DNA of 64,000 nucleotides from Georgenia subflava (GTDB lineage: Bacteria; Actinomycetota; Actinomycetes; Actinomycetales; Actinomycetaceae): the NCBI RefSeq assembly GCF_009193155.1, contig NZ_VUKD01000002.1:720091-784090 (forward strand). The letters run 5' to 3'. The notes under the pieces are model-generated. The model was not told the DNA's origin. It saw only the letters and a program-made list of their open reading frames with translations, and made no database searches. Positions within the stretch are counted from its first letter, which is position 1, and each line of letters begins with the position of its first letter. Positions 56,024-64,000 of this stretch are shown in pieces. A program made the position numbers and the translations under genes.

Positions 56024-56959
56024 ATGACCGACGAGGCCGCTTCCCCCGAACGCCCGAGCGCCGTCCAGCGCCTGCGCGAGGCGCGGGACCGTGCGCGCAG
56101 CTCGCTGGTGGAGCCGGCGCCCCCGCGGCCGCGGGACCCACGGCCGACCGGGCGCGCCGGCCGGGACCTGCCCGCCGCCATCGGCGTGGGTCTCGCGCTG
56201 CTCGCCGTCGTCGGCCTCAGCCTGTTCGTCCGCCGCGAGGCGTTCGTCGTGCTCGTGGTCGTGGCCGCCTGCGCGGCCCTGTGGGAGCTCGCCGGCGCGG
56301 TCACGCAGCGCAGCATCCGCATCCCGGTGCTGCCCCTGTGGGTGGGCACCGTGGGCATCATCGTCTCCGCGTGGGTCGCCGGTGCCGAGGCCATGCTCAT
56401 GGCGTTCACGCTCACGGCGGGCGGCGTCTTCGTGTGGCGGGTGCTCGACGGCGGGGGGCGCCAGGCGGTCCGCGACGCCGCCGCTGGCATCTTCGCCGCC
56501 GCCTACGTGCCCTACCTCGCCGGCTTCGCGATCCTGCTGCTGCGCCTCGAGGACGGCGCCTGGATGGTGCTGACCTTCCTCCTCGTCACGATCGCCAACG
56601 ACGTCGGCGGGTACGCGGCCGGGGTGCTCTTCGGGCGCACGCCCATGGCCCCGTCGATCAGCCCGAAGAAGTCGTGGGAGGGCATGGGCGGCTCGCTCGT
56701 CCTCACCGTGGCCGTCGGGGTGGTGATGGTCGCCGTCGTCCTGGACGGCGAGTGGTGGGCCGGGGTGGTGCTCGGCGTCGCCGCCGTCGCCGCCGCGACC
56801 ACGGGTGACCTCGCCGAGTCGCTGCTCAAGCGGGACCTGGGCCTGAAGGACATGGGCGCCCTGCTGCCGGGTCACGGGGGCATCATGGACCGCCTCGACT
56901 CGCTGCTGGTGTGCGCGCCCGTGTGCTACCTCATCCTCCGGACGACCGCCGGACAGTGA
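56024..56959 (+). CDS. cdsA: Phosphatidate cytidylyltransferase
   Basis: CdsA makes CDP-diacylglycerol, the precursor of phospholipids, in the membrane. The 311-aa protein has a ~45-residue polar N-terminus, about eight membrane segments and the family motif region SPKKSWEGMGGSLVLTV and KRDLGLKDMGALLPGHGGIMDRLDSLL (metal-binding Asp residues). It follows frr by 18 bases. Confidence 0.95.
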   Translation: MTDEAASPERPSAVQRLREARDRARSSLVEPAPPRPRDPRPTGRAGRDLPAAIGVGLALLAVVGLSLFVRREAFVVLVVVAACAALWELAGAVTQRSIRIPVLPLWVGTVGIIVSAWVAGAEAMLMAFTLTAGGVFVWRVLDGGGRQAVRDAAAGIFAAAYVPYLAGFAILLLRLEDGAWMVLTFLLVTIANDVGGYAAGVLFGRTPMAPSISPKKSWEGMGGSLVLTVAVGVVMVAVVLDGEWWAGVVLGVAAVAAATTGDLAESLLKRDLGLKDMGALLPGHGGIMDRLDSLLVCAPVCYLILRTTAGQ

Positions 56960-56995
56960 TCCGCCGGCCGGCGGGATGAGAGGATGGCGCACGTC

Positions 56996-58207
56996 ATGAG
57001 CCAGCAGACCCCCGCCCAGCCCCAGGTCCGTCCGTCCCACGAGGTCGAGCCCGGCGGCCGGCCCACCCTGACCTTCGCCGCGCGGCGGCGCGGCAAGCCG
57101 CCGCGCCACCTCGCCGACCTCACGACGGCGGAGCGTTCCGCCGTCGCGGTCGAGCTCGGGCTCCCCGCCTACCGCGCCGACCAGCTGTCCCGGCACTACT
57201 TCGCCCACCTCACCCGCGACGCCGCCGACATGACCGACCTGCCGGCGGCGGCCCGCGACCAGCTCGCCGAGACCCTGGTCCCCGAGCTCGTGACGAAGGT
57301 GCGCGACCTCTCCGCCGACAGGGGCACGACCGTGAAGTCGCTGTGGCGGCTCTTCGACGGCGCCATGGTCGAGTCGGTCCTCATGCGCTACGCCGAGCGC
57401 ACCACCCTGTGCGTCTCCTCCCAGGCCGGCTGCGGCATGGCGTGCCCGTTCTGCGCCACCGGGCAGCAGGGCCTGACCCGCAACCTCTCCACCGCGGAGA
57501 TCGTCGAGCAGGTGCGCCTCGCCGCCCGGGCCTCGCGCGACGGCGAGCTCGCCGGCGGGCCTACCAACCTGCGCAACGTCGTCTTCATGGGCATGGGCGA
57601 GCCGCTCGCCAACTACAAGGCAGTCATCGGTGCGGTCCGCCGCATGGTCGACCCGGCGCCCGCGGGGCTCGGCCTCTCGGCCCGGCACATCACCGTCTCC
57701 ACCGTCGGGCTGGTCCCGGCGATCGACAAGCTCACCAAGGAGGGCATCCCGGTCACCCTCGCGGTGTCCCTGCACGCCCCGGACGACGAGCTGCGCGACG
57801 AGCTCATCCCCATCAACTCCCGGTGGAAGGTCGGCGAGCTCCTCGACGCCGCCCGCCGCTACTTCGAGGCGACCGGTCGACGCGTCAGCATCGAGTACGC
57901 CCTCATCAAGGACATGAACGACCACGCGTGGCGCGCCCAGCTCCTGGCCGACGAGCTCAACGCGCGCGGGCGAGGCTGGGTGCACGTCAACCCCATCCCG
58001 CTCAACCCCACCCCGGGCTCGATCTGGACCGCGAGCGAGCGCGACGTGGAGAACGCCTTCGTCGACACGCTGCGTGCGGCCGGTATCCCGACGACCGTGC
58101 GGGATACTCGCGGCAGCGACATCGACGGCGCGTGCGGCCAGCTCGCCGCCGAGGTACTGGTGCCGCCGGCACCGCAGACGGGCACGGAGGAGCGAGGAGA
58201 GGGATGA
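56996..58207 (+). CDS. rlmN: 23S rRNA (A2503-C2) / tRNA methyltransferase RlmN
   Basis: RlmN is a radical SAM enzyme that methylates C2 of A2503 and A37 of some tRNAs. The 403-aa protein has the cluster motif C146-x3-C150-x2-C153 (CGMACPFC), [24 protein letters not shown] and the catalytic Cys in [12 protein letters not shown] near the end. Start: ATG 56996 or ATG 56984; a GAGGAT -10-like element at 56980 and little ribosome site leave this open. Its stop overlaps the next gene (ATGA). Confidence 0.95.
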   Translation: MSQQTPAQPQVRPSHEVEPGGRPTLTFAARRRGKPPRHLADLTTAERSAVAVELGLPAYRADQLSRHYFAHLTRDAADMTDLPAAARDQLAETLVPELVTKVRDLSADRGTTVKSLWRLFDGAMVESVLMRYAERTTLCVSSQAGCGMACPFCATGQQGLTRNLSTAEIVEQVRLAARASRDGELAGGPTNLRNVVFMGMGEPLANYKAVIGAVRRMVDPAPAGLGLSARHITVSTVGLVPAIDKLTKEGIPVTLAVSLHAPDDELRDELIPINSRWKVGELLDAARRYFEATGRRVSIEYALIKDMNDHAWRAQLLADELNARGRGWVHVNPIPLNPTPGSIWTASERDVENAFVDTLRAAGIPTTVRDTRGSDIDGACGQLAAEVLVPPAPQTGTEERGEG

Positions 58208-58770
58208 GCACGATGTTCCCGCCGGCGGGGCGGACGCGCACCGGCTACGACCGCGCGCAGGTCGAGGAGTTCTTCACCCGCGCGCGGGCCGCCTACGAGT
58301 CGGGCGAGCCCGGGGCCACCGGCCCCACCGACACCCTCGACGAGAAGGACGTGCGCTCCGCCGCCTTCGACCTCGTGCGGGACGGCTACGCGACACCCGC
58401 CGTCGACGCCGCCCTGGACCGGCTCGAGGCGGCCTTCGTGCAGCGCCGCCGCACCGCCTTCGTCTCCTCCCGGGGGGAGTCGGCGTGGATGGACCACATC
58501 GCCGACCTCGCCACCACCCTGTACCCCCGGCTGCTGCGCCCGGCCGGTGAGCGGTTCCGCGCACCGGAGGGCGGCCGCGGCTACGACCGGGACGCGGTCG
58601 ACGCGCTGCTGGAGCGCCTCGTCGCCTACTTCGACGACGGCGGCGAGCTCACCTCCGCCGAGCTGCGCGCGGCCACCTTCCCCGTCGCCCGAGCCTCCCG
58701 CGCCTACCACGAGGGCACGGTGGACGCCTACCTCGACCGTGCCGTCGAGGTCCTCGTCGCGGTCGAGTGA
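58204..58770 (+). CDS. DivIVA-domain-containing protein
   Basis: A 188-aa protein with two short DivIVA-like motifs, [20 protein letters not shown] (residues ~13-32) and [20 protein letters not shown] (~123-142), each followed by a segment with (S/A)AxFxxVR-type sequence ([40 protein letters not shown]). It lacks the long coiled coil of true DivIVA/Wag31. Such proteins are found beside rlmN and dxr in Micrococcales; function unknown, possibly cell-pole or envelope linked. It overlaps rlmN by 4 bases and ends 4 bases before dxr. Confidence 0.85.
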   Translation: MSTMFPPAGRTRTGYDRAQVEEFFTRARAAYESGEPGATGPTDTLDEKDVRSAAFDLVRDGYATPAVDAALDRLEAAFVQRRRTAFVSSRGESAWMDHIADLATTLYPRLLRPAGERFRAPEGGRGYDRDAVDALLERLVAYFDDGGELTSAELRAATFPVARASRAYHEGTVDAYLDRAVEVLVAVE

Positions 58771-58774
58771 ACGC

Positions 58775-60022
58775 GTGAGCGAACCCACCGACGTCGTCAT
58801 CCTCGGCTCGACCGGCTCCATCGGCACCCAGGCGCTGCAGGTGATCGACGCCGCACCGGCCGGGACCTATCGGGTCCGCGCCCTCTCCGCCGGCGGCGCG
58901 AACCTCGGGCTGCTCGCCGAGCAGGCAGTCGCCCACGAGGTGCCGGCGGTGGCCGTGGCGGACGCCGACGCCGCCGGGCCCCTGTGCAAGCTGCTGGGCG
59001 ACGAGCTCGCCCGGACGGGGCGCACCGGACCGCCGCCGGAGGTCCTCGCCGGTCCCGACGCGGCCACCGAGCTGGCCGGCTCGCTCGGGGCCGCCGGCCG
59101 CGGCGTCGTCCTCAACGGCATCACCGGCTCCGTGGGGCTGGCGCCGACGCTGGCCGCCCTGCGCTCCGGCGCGACCCTCGCCCTGGCGAACAAGGAGTCC
59201 CTCGTGGTCGGCGGGGCGCTCGTGCGCGCCGCCCAGGTCCGACCGGGCCAGGTCGTGCCGGTGGACTCCGAGCACTCGGCGATCGCGCAGGCGCTGCGCT
59301 CCGGCCGGCACGAGAAGGGGATGACCAGCGAGGTCGTCACCGGCCGCACGGAGGTCCGACGGATCGTCCTGACCGCCTCGGGCGGCCCGTTCCGGGGGCG
59401 GACCCGTGAGGAGCTGGCCACGGTCACCCCCGCGCAGGCCCTGGCGCACCCCACCTGGGCGATGGGGCCGGTGGTGACCGTCAACTCGTCCACGATGGTC
59501 AACAAGGGGCTCGAGCTGATCGAGGCGCACCTGCTGTTCGACGTCCCGGCCGAGGACGTCGTCGTGGTGGTCCACCCGCAGTCGGTGGTGCACTCCATGG
59601 TGGAGTTCCACGACGGCTCGACCATCGCCCAGGCCTCGCCGCCGGACATGCGGCTGCCCATCGCCCTGGGCCTGACCTGGCCCGCGCGTGCCGAGCGGGT
59701 GGCTCAGCCGTGCCGCTGGGACGAGGCCACCGCCTGGACGTTCGAGCCGCTCGACGAGGGCGTCTTCGGGGCGGTGCGGCTGGCACGCGACGCCGCCGCG
59801 GCCTCGGCCACCCACCCGGCGGTCCTCAACGCCGCCAACGAGCAGTGCGTGGCCGCCTTCCTCGACGGGCGCCTGGACTACCTGGGCATCGTCGACGTCG
59901 TCGAGGAGGTCCTCGCCGCGCACGACGGTGCCCCAGGGGAGCGGCTCGACCTCGACGTCGTCCTCGGCGCCGAGGACTGGGCACGCGCCCGGGCGGACGA
60001 GCTCGTCGCCCGCCGCGCCTGA
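58775..60022 (+). CDS. dxr: 1-deoxy-D-xylulose-5-phosphate reductoisomerase
   Basis: Dxr makes MEP, the second step of the MEP isoprenoid route. The 415-aa protein has VVILGSTGSIGTQALQV (NADPH site), LALANKESLVVGG, VDSEHSAIAQALR (metal-binding Asp/Glu), LTASGGPFRG, NKGLELIEAHLLF and AANEQCVAAFLDG. GTG 58775. Another pathway gene, ispG, follows after rseP, the usual dxr-rseP-ispG order. Confidence 0.97.
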   Translation: MSEPTDVVILGSTGSIGTQALQVIDAAPAGTYRVRALSAGGANLGLLAEQAVAHEVPAVAVADADAAGPLCKLLGDELARTGRTGPPPEVLAGPDAATELAGSLGAAGRGVVLNGITGSVGLAPTLAALRSGATLALANKESLVVGGALVRAAQVRPGQVVPVDSEHSAIAQALRSGRHEKGMTSEVVTGRTEVRRIVLTASGGPFRGRTREELATVTPAQALAHPTWAMGPVVTVNSSTMVNKGLELIEAHLLFDVPAEDVVVVVHPQSVVHSMVEFHDGSTIAQASPPDMRLPIALGLTWPARAERVAQPCRWDEATAWTFEPLDEGVFGAVRLARDAAAASATHPAVLNAANEQCVAAFLDGRLDYLGIVDVVEEVLAAHDGAPGERLDLDVVLGAEDWARARADELVARRA

Positions 60023-60170
60023 GCTGCCTGGCCCCGCGCCCCAGCTGCCTGGCCCCGCGCCGAGCAGCCCGCCCCGCGCCCGGGCGGCCCGCCTCCCGCC
60101 CGAGCAGCCTGCCCCCGCGACCGGGCAGCCTGGCTCCGCGCCCGAGCGGTCCAGCAGCCTCCCAGGTTCG
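60023..60170. repeat. ~20-bp degenerate tandem repeat between dxr and rseP
   Basis: Seven or so imperfect units of the type AGCTGCCTGGCCCCGCGCC start right after the dxr stop codon. The first unit resembles the last bases of dxr (GAGCTCGTCGCCCGCCGCGCC), but the match is weaker than at 7928 and 36515. Confidence 0.8.
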
Positions 60171-60271
60171 CGGAGGATGATGGACCCACCACGTCTGTCC
60201 GCCCGACGCGTCCGGCTCCGCCCGACGCCCGCCCGCACCGCAAGCCGAACCGCCCGAAGGAGAGAAGAGCC

Positions 60272-61582
60272 GTGGACTTCGTCATCGGGGTGCTCATCCT
60301 CGCGGTGGGCCTGCTGCTCTCGATCGCGCTGCACGAGATCGGGCACCTGGTGCCCGCCAAGCGGTTCGGCGTCAAGGTCCCGCAGTACATGGTCGGCTTC
60401 GGCAAGACCCTGTTCTCGCGCACCGTGAACGGCACCGAGTACGGCGTCAAGGCGCTGCCGCTCGGCGGCTACGTGCGCATGGTCGGCATGTACCCCCCGG
60501 CACGCGGGGTCGCGCGCCGGCGCCGGGACGGGCGGGCCACCGTGGTCGAGGAGGCCCGCGCGGCCGCGCTGGAGGAGATCGGGCCGGGTGAGGAGCACCG
60601 CGCCTTCTACCGGCTGAGCGTGCCGAAGAAGCTCGTCGTCATGCTTGGCGGACCCACGATGAACCTCCTCATCGCGGCCGTCCTGCTCGGGGCGCTCGCG
60701 GTCGGCCTCGGCGTCGGGCAGTACACCACCACCCTCGGCGTCGTGCAGCAGTGCGTGCCCGACGACCCGGCGCAGACCGAGTGCGCCGCGAGCGACCCGG
60801 CCGCCCCCGGTGCCGCGGCCGGTCTGCAGGCGGGCGACCAGGTCCTGCTCTGGGGCGGCACCGAAGTCACCGCCTGGCAGGACATCGCCACGGTGATCGC
60901 CGACGGCGGCACGGGACCGACCGAGGTCACCGTCCTGCGCGACGGCGAGGAGGTCGCCGTCACCGTGACCCCCGAGGCGGCCGAGCGTCCGGTCGTCGAC
61001 GACGCCGGCGAGGTGGTCCTCGACGGTGACGGCGAGCCGGTCACCGAGATGCGGCCCTACGTGGGCATCGGGCCGACCTTCGAGCTCGTGCGCCAGCCCG
61101 TCACCGAGGTGCCCGGCCTGGTCTGGGGCACCTTCACCGCCACCGTCGAGATCGTCGTGACCCTCCCGCAGCGCCTGGTGGACATCGCCCAGGCCGCGTT
61201 CGGCACCGAAGAGCGCGAGCCTGGCGTCGTCGGCCTGGTCGGGGTGGGGCGCTTCGCCGGCGAGATCGCCTCGCTGGAGGGCGAGGGGTACGGGCTGCCC
61301 GAGCGCTCCGCCGACATGCTCTCGCTCCTCGTCTCGCTGAACATGGCGCTCTTCGTGTTCAACCTGATCCCGCTCCTCCCGCTCGACGGCGGACACATCG
61401 CCGGCGCGCTGTGGGAGGGCGCCCGTCGGCGGATCGCGCTCTGGAGCGAGCGGCCGGACCCCGGCCCGGTGGACACCGCACGCCTGCTGCCGGCGACGTA
61501 CGTCGTCGTCGCCCTCCTGCTGGGCATGAGCGTGCTGCTGGCGTACGCGGACATCGTCAACCCGTTGAGCCTGACCGGCTGA
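60272..61582 (+). CDS. rseP: Site-2 protease RseP (M50 family membrane metalloprotease)
   Basis: RseP-type proteases cut anti-sigma factors and signal-peptide remnants inside the membrane. The 436-aa protein has LSIALHEIGHLVP (HExxH, residues 21-25) in the first membrane segment, one PDZ domain (~170-300; PGAAAGLQAGDQVLLWGG), and NLIPLLPLDGGHI (third metal ligand) near residue 365. GTG 60272 follows AAGGAGAG. Rip1-like in actinobacteria. Confidence 0.95.
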   Translation: MDFVIGVLILAVGLLLSIALHEIGHLVPAKRFGVKVPQYMVGFGKTLFSRTVNGTEYGVKALPLGGYVRMVGMYPPARGVARRRRDGRATVVEEARAAALEEIGPGEEHRAFYRLSVPKKLVVMLGGPTMNLLIAAVLLGALAVGLGVGQYTTTLGVVQQCVPDDPAQTECAASDPAAPGAAAGLQAGDQVLLWGGTEVTAWQDIATVIADGGTGPTEVTVLRDGEEVAVTVTPEAAERPVVDDAGEVVLDGDGEPVTEMRPYVGIGPTFELVRQPVTEVPGLVWGTFTATVEIVVTLPQRLVDIAQAAFGTEEREPGVVGLVGVGRFAGEIASLEGEGYGLPERSADMLSLLVSLNMALFVFNLIPLLPLDGGHIAGALWEGARRRIALWSERPDPGPVDTARLLPATYVVVALLLGMSVLLAYADIVNPLSLTG

Positions 61583-61695
61583 CCTGTGTCGGAAGGGCTC
61601 GGCCGGCGGCCGGCGGGGGACCGCGGGGCCGGCTCGTCCCGGCCCCCATGACCGCTCTCACTCCCCGCCGGGTGGGTACGTGACGACCCGGGTGC

Positions 61696-61701
61696 GATAC
61701 T
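61696..61701 (+). promoter_or_regulatory. -10 element of a leaderless ispG transcript
   Basis: GATACT ends 7 bases before the ispG GTG at 61709; no ribosome site. Confidence 0.55.
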
Positions 61702-61708
61702 GGGGCGC

Positions 61709-62884
61709 GTGACGACTCCCATCTCTCTCGGAATGCCGACGGTCAAGGAAGCGCCTCCCGTGCTCGCGCCGCGGCGCCCCACGCGCAAGATCCGGGTGGG
61801 TTCGGTCGACGTCGGTGGCGACGCCCCCGTCTCCGTGCAGTCGATGACCACGACGAAGACGCACGACATCAACGCCACCCTCCAGCAGATCGCCGAGCTC
61901 ACGGCGTCCGGCTGCGACATCGTGCGGGTCGCGTGCCCGACCGACAAGGACGCCGAGGCGCTGCCGATCATCGCCAAGAAGTCCCAGATCCCGGTGATCG
62001 CGGACATCCACTTCCAGCCGAAGTACGTCTTCGCCGCGATCGAGGCCGGCTGCGGCGCGGTGCGCGTGAACCCGGGCAACATCCGCAAGTTCGACGACCA
62101 GGTCAAGGAGATCGCCCAGGCCGCCTCCGACGCCGGGGTCTCGCTGCGGATCGGCGTCAACGCCGGCTCCTTGGACAAGCGGCTGCTGGAGAAGTACGGC
62201 AAGGCCACCCCTGAGGCGCTCGTCGAGTCCGCCGTCTGGGAGGCCTCCCTCTTCGAGGAGCACGGCTTCCACGACTTCAAGATCTCGGTGAAGCACAACG
62301 ATCCGGTGGTCATGGTGCGCGCGTACCAGATGCTCTCCGAGCGGGGCGACTGGCCGCTGCACCTCGGGGTGACCGAGGCGGGGCCCGCGTTCCAGGGCAC
62401 CATCAAGTCCGCGACCGCCTTCGGGGCGCTGCTCAGCCAGGGCATCGGCGACACCATCCGCGTGTCGCTCTCCGCCCCGCCGGTGGAGGAGATCAAGGTC
62501 GGCAACCAGATCCTGGAGTCGCTCAACCTGCGGCCGCGCAAGCTCGAGATCGTCTCCTGCCCCTCGTGCGGACGCGCGCAGGTCGACGTCTACGAGCTCG
62601 CCGACTCGGTCACCGCGGGCCTGGAGGGCATGACGGTCCCGCTGCGGGTGGCCGTGATGGGCTGCGTCGTCAACGGACCGGGCGAGGCCCGTGAGGCCGA
62701 CCTCGGGGTGGCCTCGGGCAACGGCAAGGGGCAGATCTTCGTCAAGGGCGAGGTCATCAGGACCGTGCCGGAGGACCAGATCGTCGAGACCCTCATCGCC
62801 GAGGCGACCCGCATCGCGGCCGAGATGGGTGAGCCGGCGGGCGGTCCGACGCCCGGCGCCGCTCCCGTCGTCACGGTCAGCTGA
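61709..62884 (+). CDS. ispG: (E)-4-hydroxy-3-methylbut-2-enyl-diphosphate synthase
   Basis: IspG reduces MEcPP to HMBPP with a [4Fe-4S] cluster, late in the MEP pathway. The 391-aa protein has [40 protein letters not shown], and cluster cysteines C284 and C287 (SCPSCGR) and C319 ([10 protein letters not shown]). The long spacer domain of plant forms is absent, as usual. GTG 61709, leaderless-like. Confidence 0.97.
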   Translation: MTTPISLGMPTVKEAPPVLAPRRPTRKIRVGSVDVGGDAPVSVQSMTTTKTHDINATLQQIAELTASGCDIVRVACPTDKDAEALPIIAKKSQIPVIADIHFQPKYVFAAIEAGCGAVRVNPGNIRKFDDQVKEIAQAASDAGVSLRIGVNAGSLDKRLLEKYGKATPEALVESAVWEASLFEEHGFHDFKISVKHNDPVVMVRAYQMLSERGDWPLHLGVTEAGPAFQGTIKSATAFGALLSQGIGDTIRVSLSAPPVEEIKVGNQILESLNLRPRKLEIVSCPSCGRAQVDVYELADSVTAGLEGMTVPLRVAVMGCVVNGPGEAREADLGVASGNGKGQIFVKGEVIRTVPEDQIVETLIAEATRIAAEMGEPAGGPTPGAAPVVTVS

Positions 62885-62899
62885 CGGCAGGCTCCCGCC

Positions 62900-63757
62900 G
62901 TGGCGCTGTGGCGCAGGTCGGTCCCGACGGTCCGGCCGCTCGACGCCGGTGACCGCGACGCCGCCCTGGCGGTGTGCCTGCGGGACCCGGTCGGCGCCGT
63001 CCTGGCGGGCGTGCAGGCCGAGCGGCTCGGCGAGCCCGGCCCGCCCGGCACCGAGTTGCTCGGCATCTTCGGCAGCGACGACCCCGACGCCGGGCCCGCG
63101 GGCCTGTGCTGGGCCGGGGCGAACCTCGTCCCCGTGCAGGTGGGCGAGCTCCTCATGGACGACCTCGTCGAGCACGTGCGACGGCGGGGCCGGCGCTGCT
63201 CCTCCATCGTCGGGCCGGCCGAGGAGGTGCTGTCCCTGTGGGACCGCCTCGCGCCGGTGTGGACGCGGCCGCGCGAGGTCCGCCCCGACCAGCCGTCGAT
63301 GGTGATCGACGGCGATCCCGCGGTGCCCGCCGACCCGGCGGTGCGCCTGGCGCAGCGGGACGAGCTGGCCGAGGTGGTGCCGGCCAGCGTGGCCATGTTC
63401 ACCGAGGAGGTCGGCTACGACCCCACGGTCGTGGGCGGCGCGTACGCGGCCCGCGTGGCCGAGCTCGTCGCCAACGGCCGGACCTACGTGCGCATCGACC
63501 GCGACGAGGTGATCTTCAAGGCCGACGTCGGCGCCCTCGCGCTGGGCGTCGCGCAGATCCAGGGCGTGTGGGTCCATCCCGACCACCGCGGCCAGGGCCT
63601 GGCGAGCGCCGGCATGGCCGCCGTCGTGGCAGATGTCCGGGCGCGGCTCGCGCCGACCGTCTCGCTGTACGTCAACAGCTACAACACCGCGGCCCTGGCG
63701 CTGTACGACCGCGTGGGCTTCCGCCGGGTCGGCACCTACGCCACCGTGCTGTTCTGA
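62900..63757 (+). CDS. GNAT acetyltransferase with DUF4081 N-terminal domain
   Basis: A 285-aa protein found beside ispG in most actinobacteria. The N-terminal half (~1-130) is DUF4081 (RPLDAGDRDAALAVCLRDPV, LLGIFGSDDPD, CWAGANLVPVQ); the C-terminal half is a GNAT domain (VRLAQRDELAEVVPASVAMF, the acetyl-CoA loop HPDHRGQGLASAGMAAVV, SYNTAALALYDRVGFRRVG). Substrate unknown. GTG 62900, 15 bases after ispG. Confidence 0.92.
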   Translation: MALWRRSVPTVRPLDAGDRDAALAVCLRDPVGAVLAGVQAERLGEPGPPGTELLGIFGSDDPDAGPAGLCWAGANLVPVQVGELLMDDLVEHVRRRGRRCSSIVGPAEEVLSLWDRLAPVWTRPREVRPDQPSMVIDGDPAVPADPAVRLAQRDELAEVVPASVAMFTEEVGYDPTVVGGAYAARVAELVANGRTYVRIDRDEVIFKADVGALALGVAQIQGVWVHPDHRGQGLASAGMAAVVADVRARLAPTVSLYVNSYNTAALALYDRVGFRRVGTYATVLF

Positions 63758-63859
63758 GCATCGAACAGCGCTGGGCCCGGGCCCTCTACTGAACGAATGA
63801 CCGCACGGCCCGCTGCGGCCGGCTCGCCGGATGCGCGGGGTGAGGTCTTCCGGTCCGAG

Positions 63860-63970
63860 CTGCTCTGAAAGTAGTGATGGCATGAAGGAGCGGGGCCTCC
63901 GCTCCTCGGGAGTCCCTCCAGAGGTAGATCCTGGAGGTGGCTTCACTCTCAACGACGATGGAGGCCCCTG
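63860..63970 (+). ncRNA. Structured non-coding leader, candidate IS110 bridge-RNA region
   Basis: Two hairpins lie just ahead of a gene start: an 8-bp stem AGGAGCGG / CCGCTCCT with a 5-nt loop (63886-63906), and CCTCCAG / CTGGAGG (63915-63937) with a 9-nt loop. In IS110-family elements the non-coding end before the recombinase gene encodes the bridge RNA whose loops choose target and donor DNA. The assignment depends on the 10-codon CDS fragment that follows, so it is tentative. Confidence 0.35.
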
Positions 63971-64000
63971 ATGGAAGGGTACGCAAGTAGTCAGCAGTTC
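63971..64000 (+). CDS. Start of a putative IS110-family transposase, cut by window edge
   Basis: Ten codons, MEGYASSQQF, begin at ATG 63971 behind GGAGG. From memory, several actinobacterial IS110-family recombinases start with M-E-x-Y-(A/S)-S-x-(E/Q)-(Q)-(F/Y) followed by VGIDLH. Only the fragment is visible, so another gene is possible. The drop in GC across 63950-64000 differs from the flanking genes and fits incoming DNA. Confidence 0.4.
   Translation, partial: MEGYASSQQF

Overview
This 64 kb window is chromosomal DNA of a very high-GC actinobacterium. The gene orders ileS-folC-DUF4233-ndk, smc-ftsY-amtB-glnK-ffh, rpsP-khpA-rimM-trmD-rplS-lepB-rnhB-DUF2469, yraN-comM-dprA-xerC-M23, rpsB-tsf-pyrH-frr-cdsA-rlmN and dxr-rseP-ispG-GNAT are typical of Micrococcales. 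A member of the Georgenia/Cellulomonas part of that order is my best guess from the protein sequences (inference; no database was searched). Many genes start with GTG or TTG, and several appear to be transcribed as leaderless mRNAs.

Layout. 1-3.1 kb, minus strand: an ABC uptake system resembling the proposed coenzyme F420-0 importer (ATPase cut by the window edge, permease, lipoprotein), then a 46-aa basic protein. 3.3-8.0 kb: a plus-strand operon for reductive pyrimidine or hydantoin breakdown (beta-ureidopropionase-like amidohydrolase, dihydropyrimidinase, F420-type LLM oxidoreductase, class III aminotransferase). 8.1-12.3 kb, minus strand: a secreted EEP-family hydrolase, a DUF222/HNH nuclease and proC. 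12.3-22.6 kb: T-box-controlled ileS, folC, a dhaKLM dihydroxyacetone kinase cassette lying inside the usual folC-DUF4233-ndk order, and a second LLM oxidoreductase. 22.6-25.0 kb: a VapBC toxin-antitoxin pair and a methylmalonate/malonate-semialdehyde dehydrogenase. 25.1-33.8 kb: smc, a small membrane protein, ftsY, amtB-glnK behind a GlnR-like box, and ffh.

33.8-36.8 kb is a plastic region: tandem repeats, palindromic intergenic elements, an IS30-family insertion that splits one palindrome, and an amidohydrolase gene whose 3' end is tandemly duplicated. 36.8-40.6 kb holds a YtrA-type GntR regulator with an inverted-repeat operator and four ABC transporter genes. 40.6-51.2 kb carries translation, secretion and DNA-processing genes, including a TrmD-GNAT fusion. 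51.2-63.8 kb carries an M23 peptidase, ribosome and elongation genes, and lipid, isoprenoid (dxr, ispG) and envelope-protease genes. The last ~200 bases look like the left end of an IS110-family element with a structured, non-coding leader.

How it fits together. The F420-0 importer and two F420-type LLM enzymes suggest an F420-using cell. The semialdehyde dehydrogenase at 23.5 kb could finish the beta-alanine route begun at 3.3-8 kb. The least ordinary material is intergenic: an interspersed palindrome family with half-site core TTCCCTGCCGATGTGGTCG, at least eight short-unit tandem arrays, two of which copy the 3' end of the upstream gene including its stop codon, and structured leaders ahead of ileS, rplS and rpsB.
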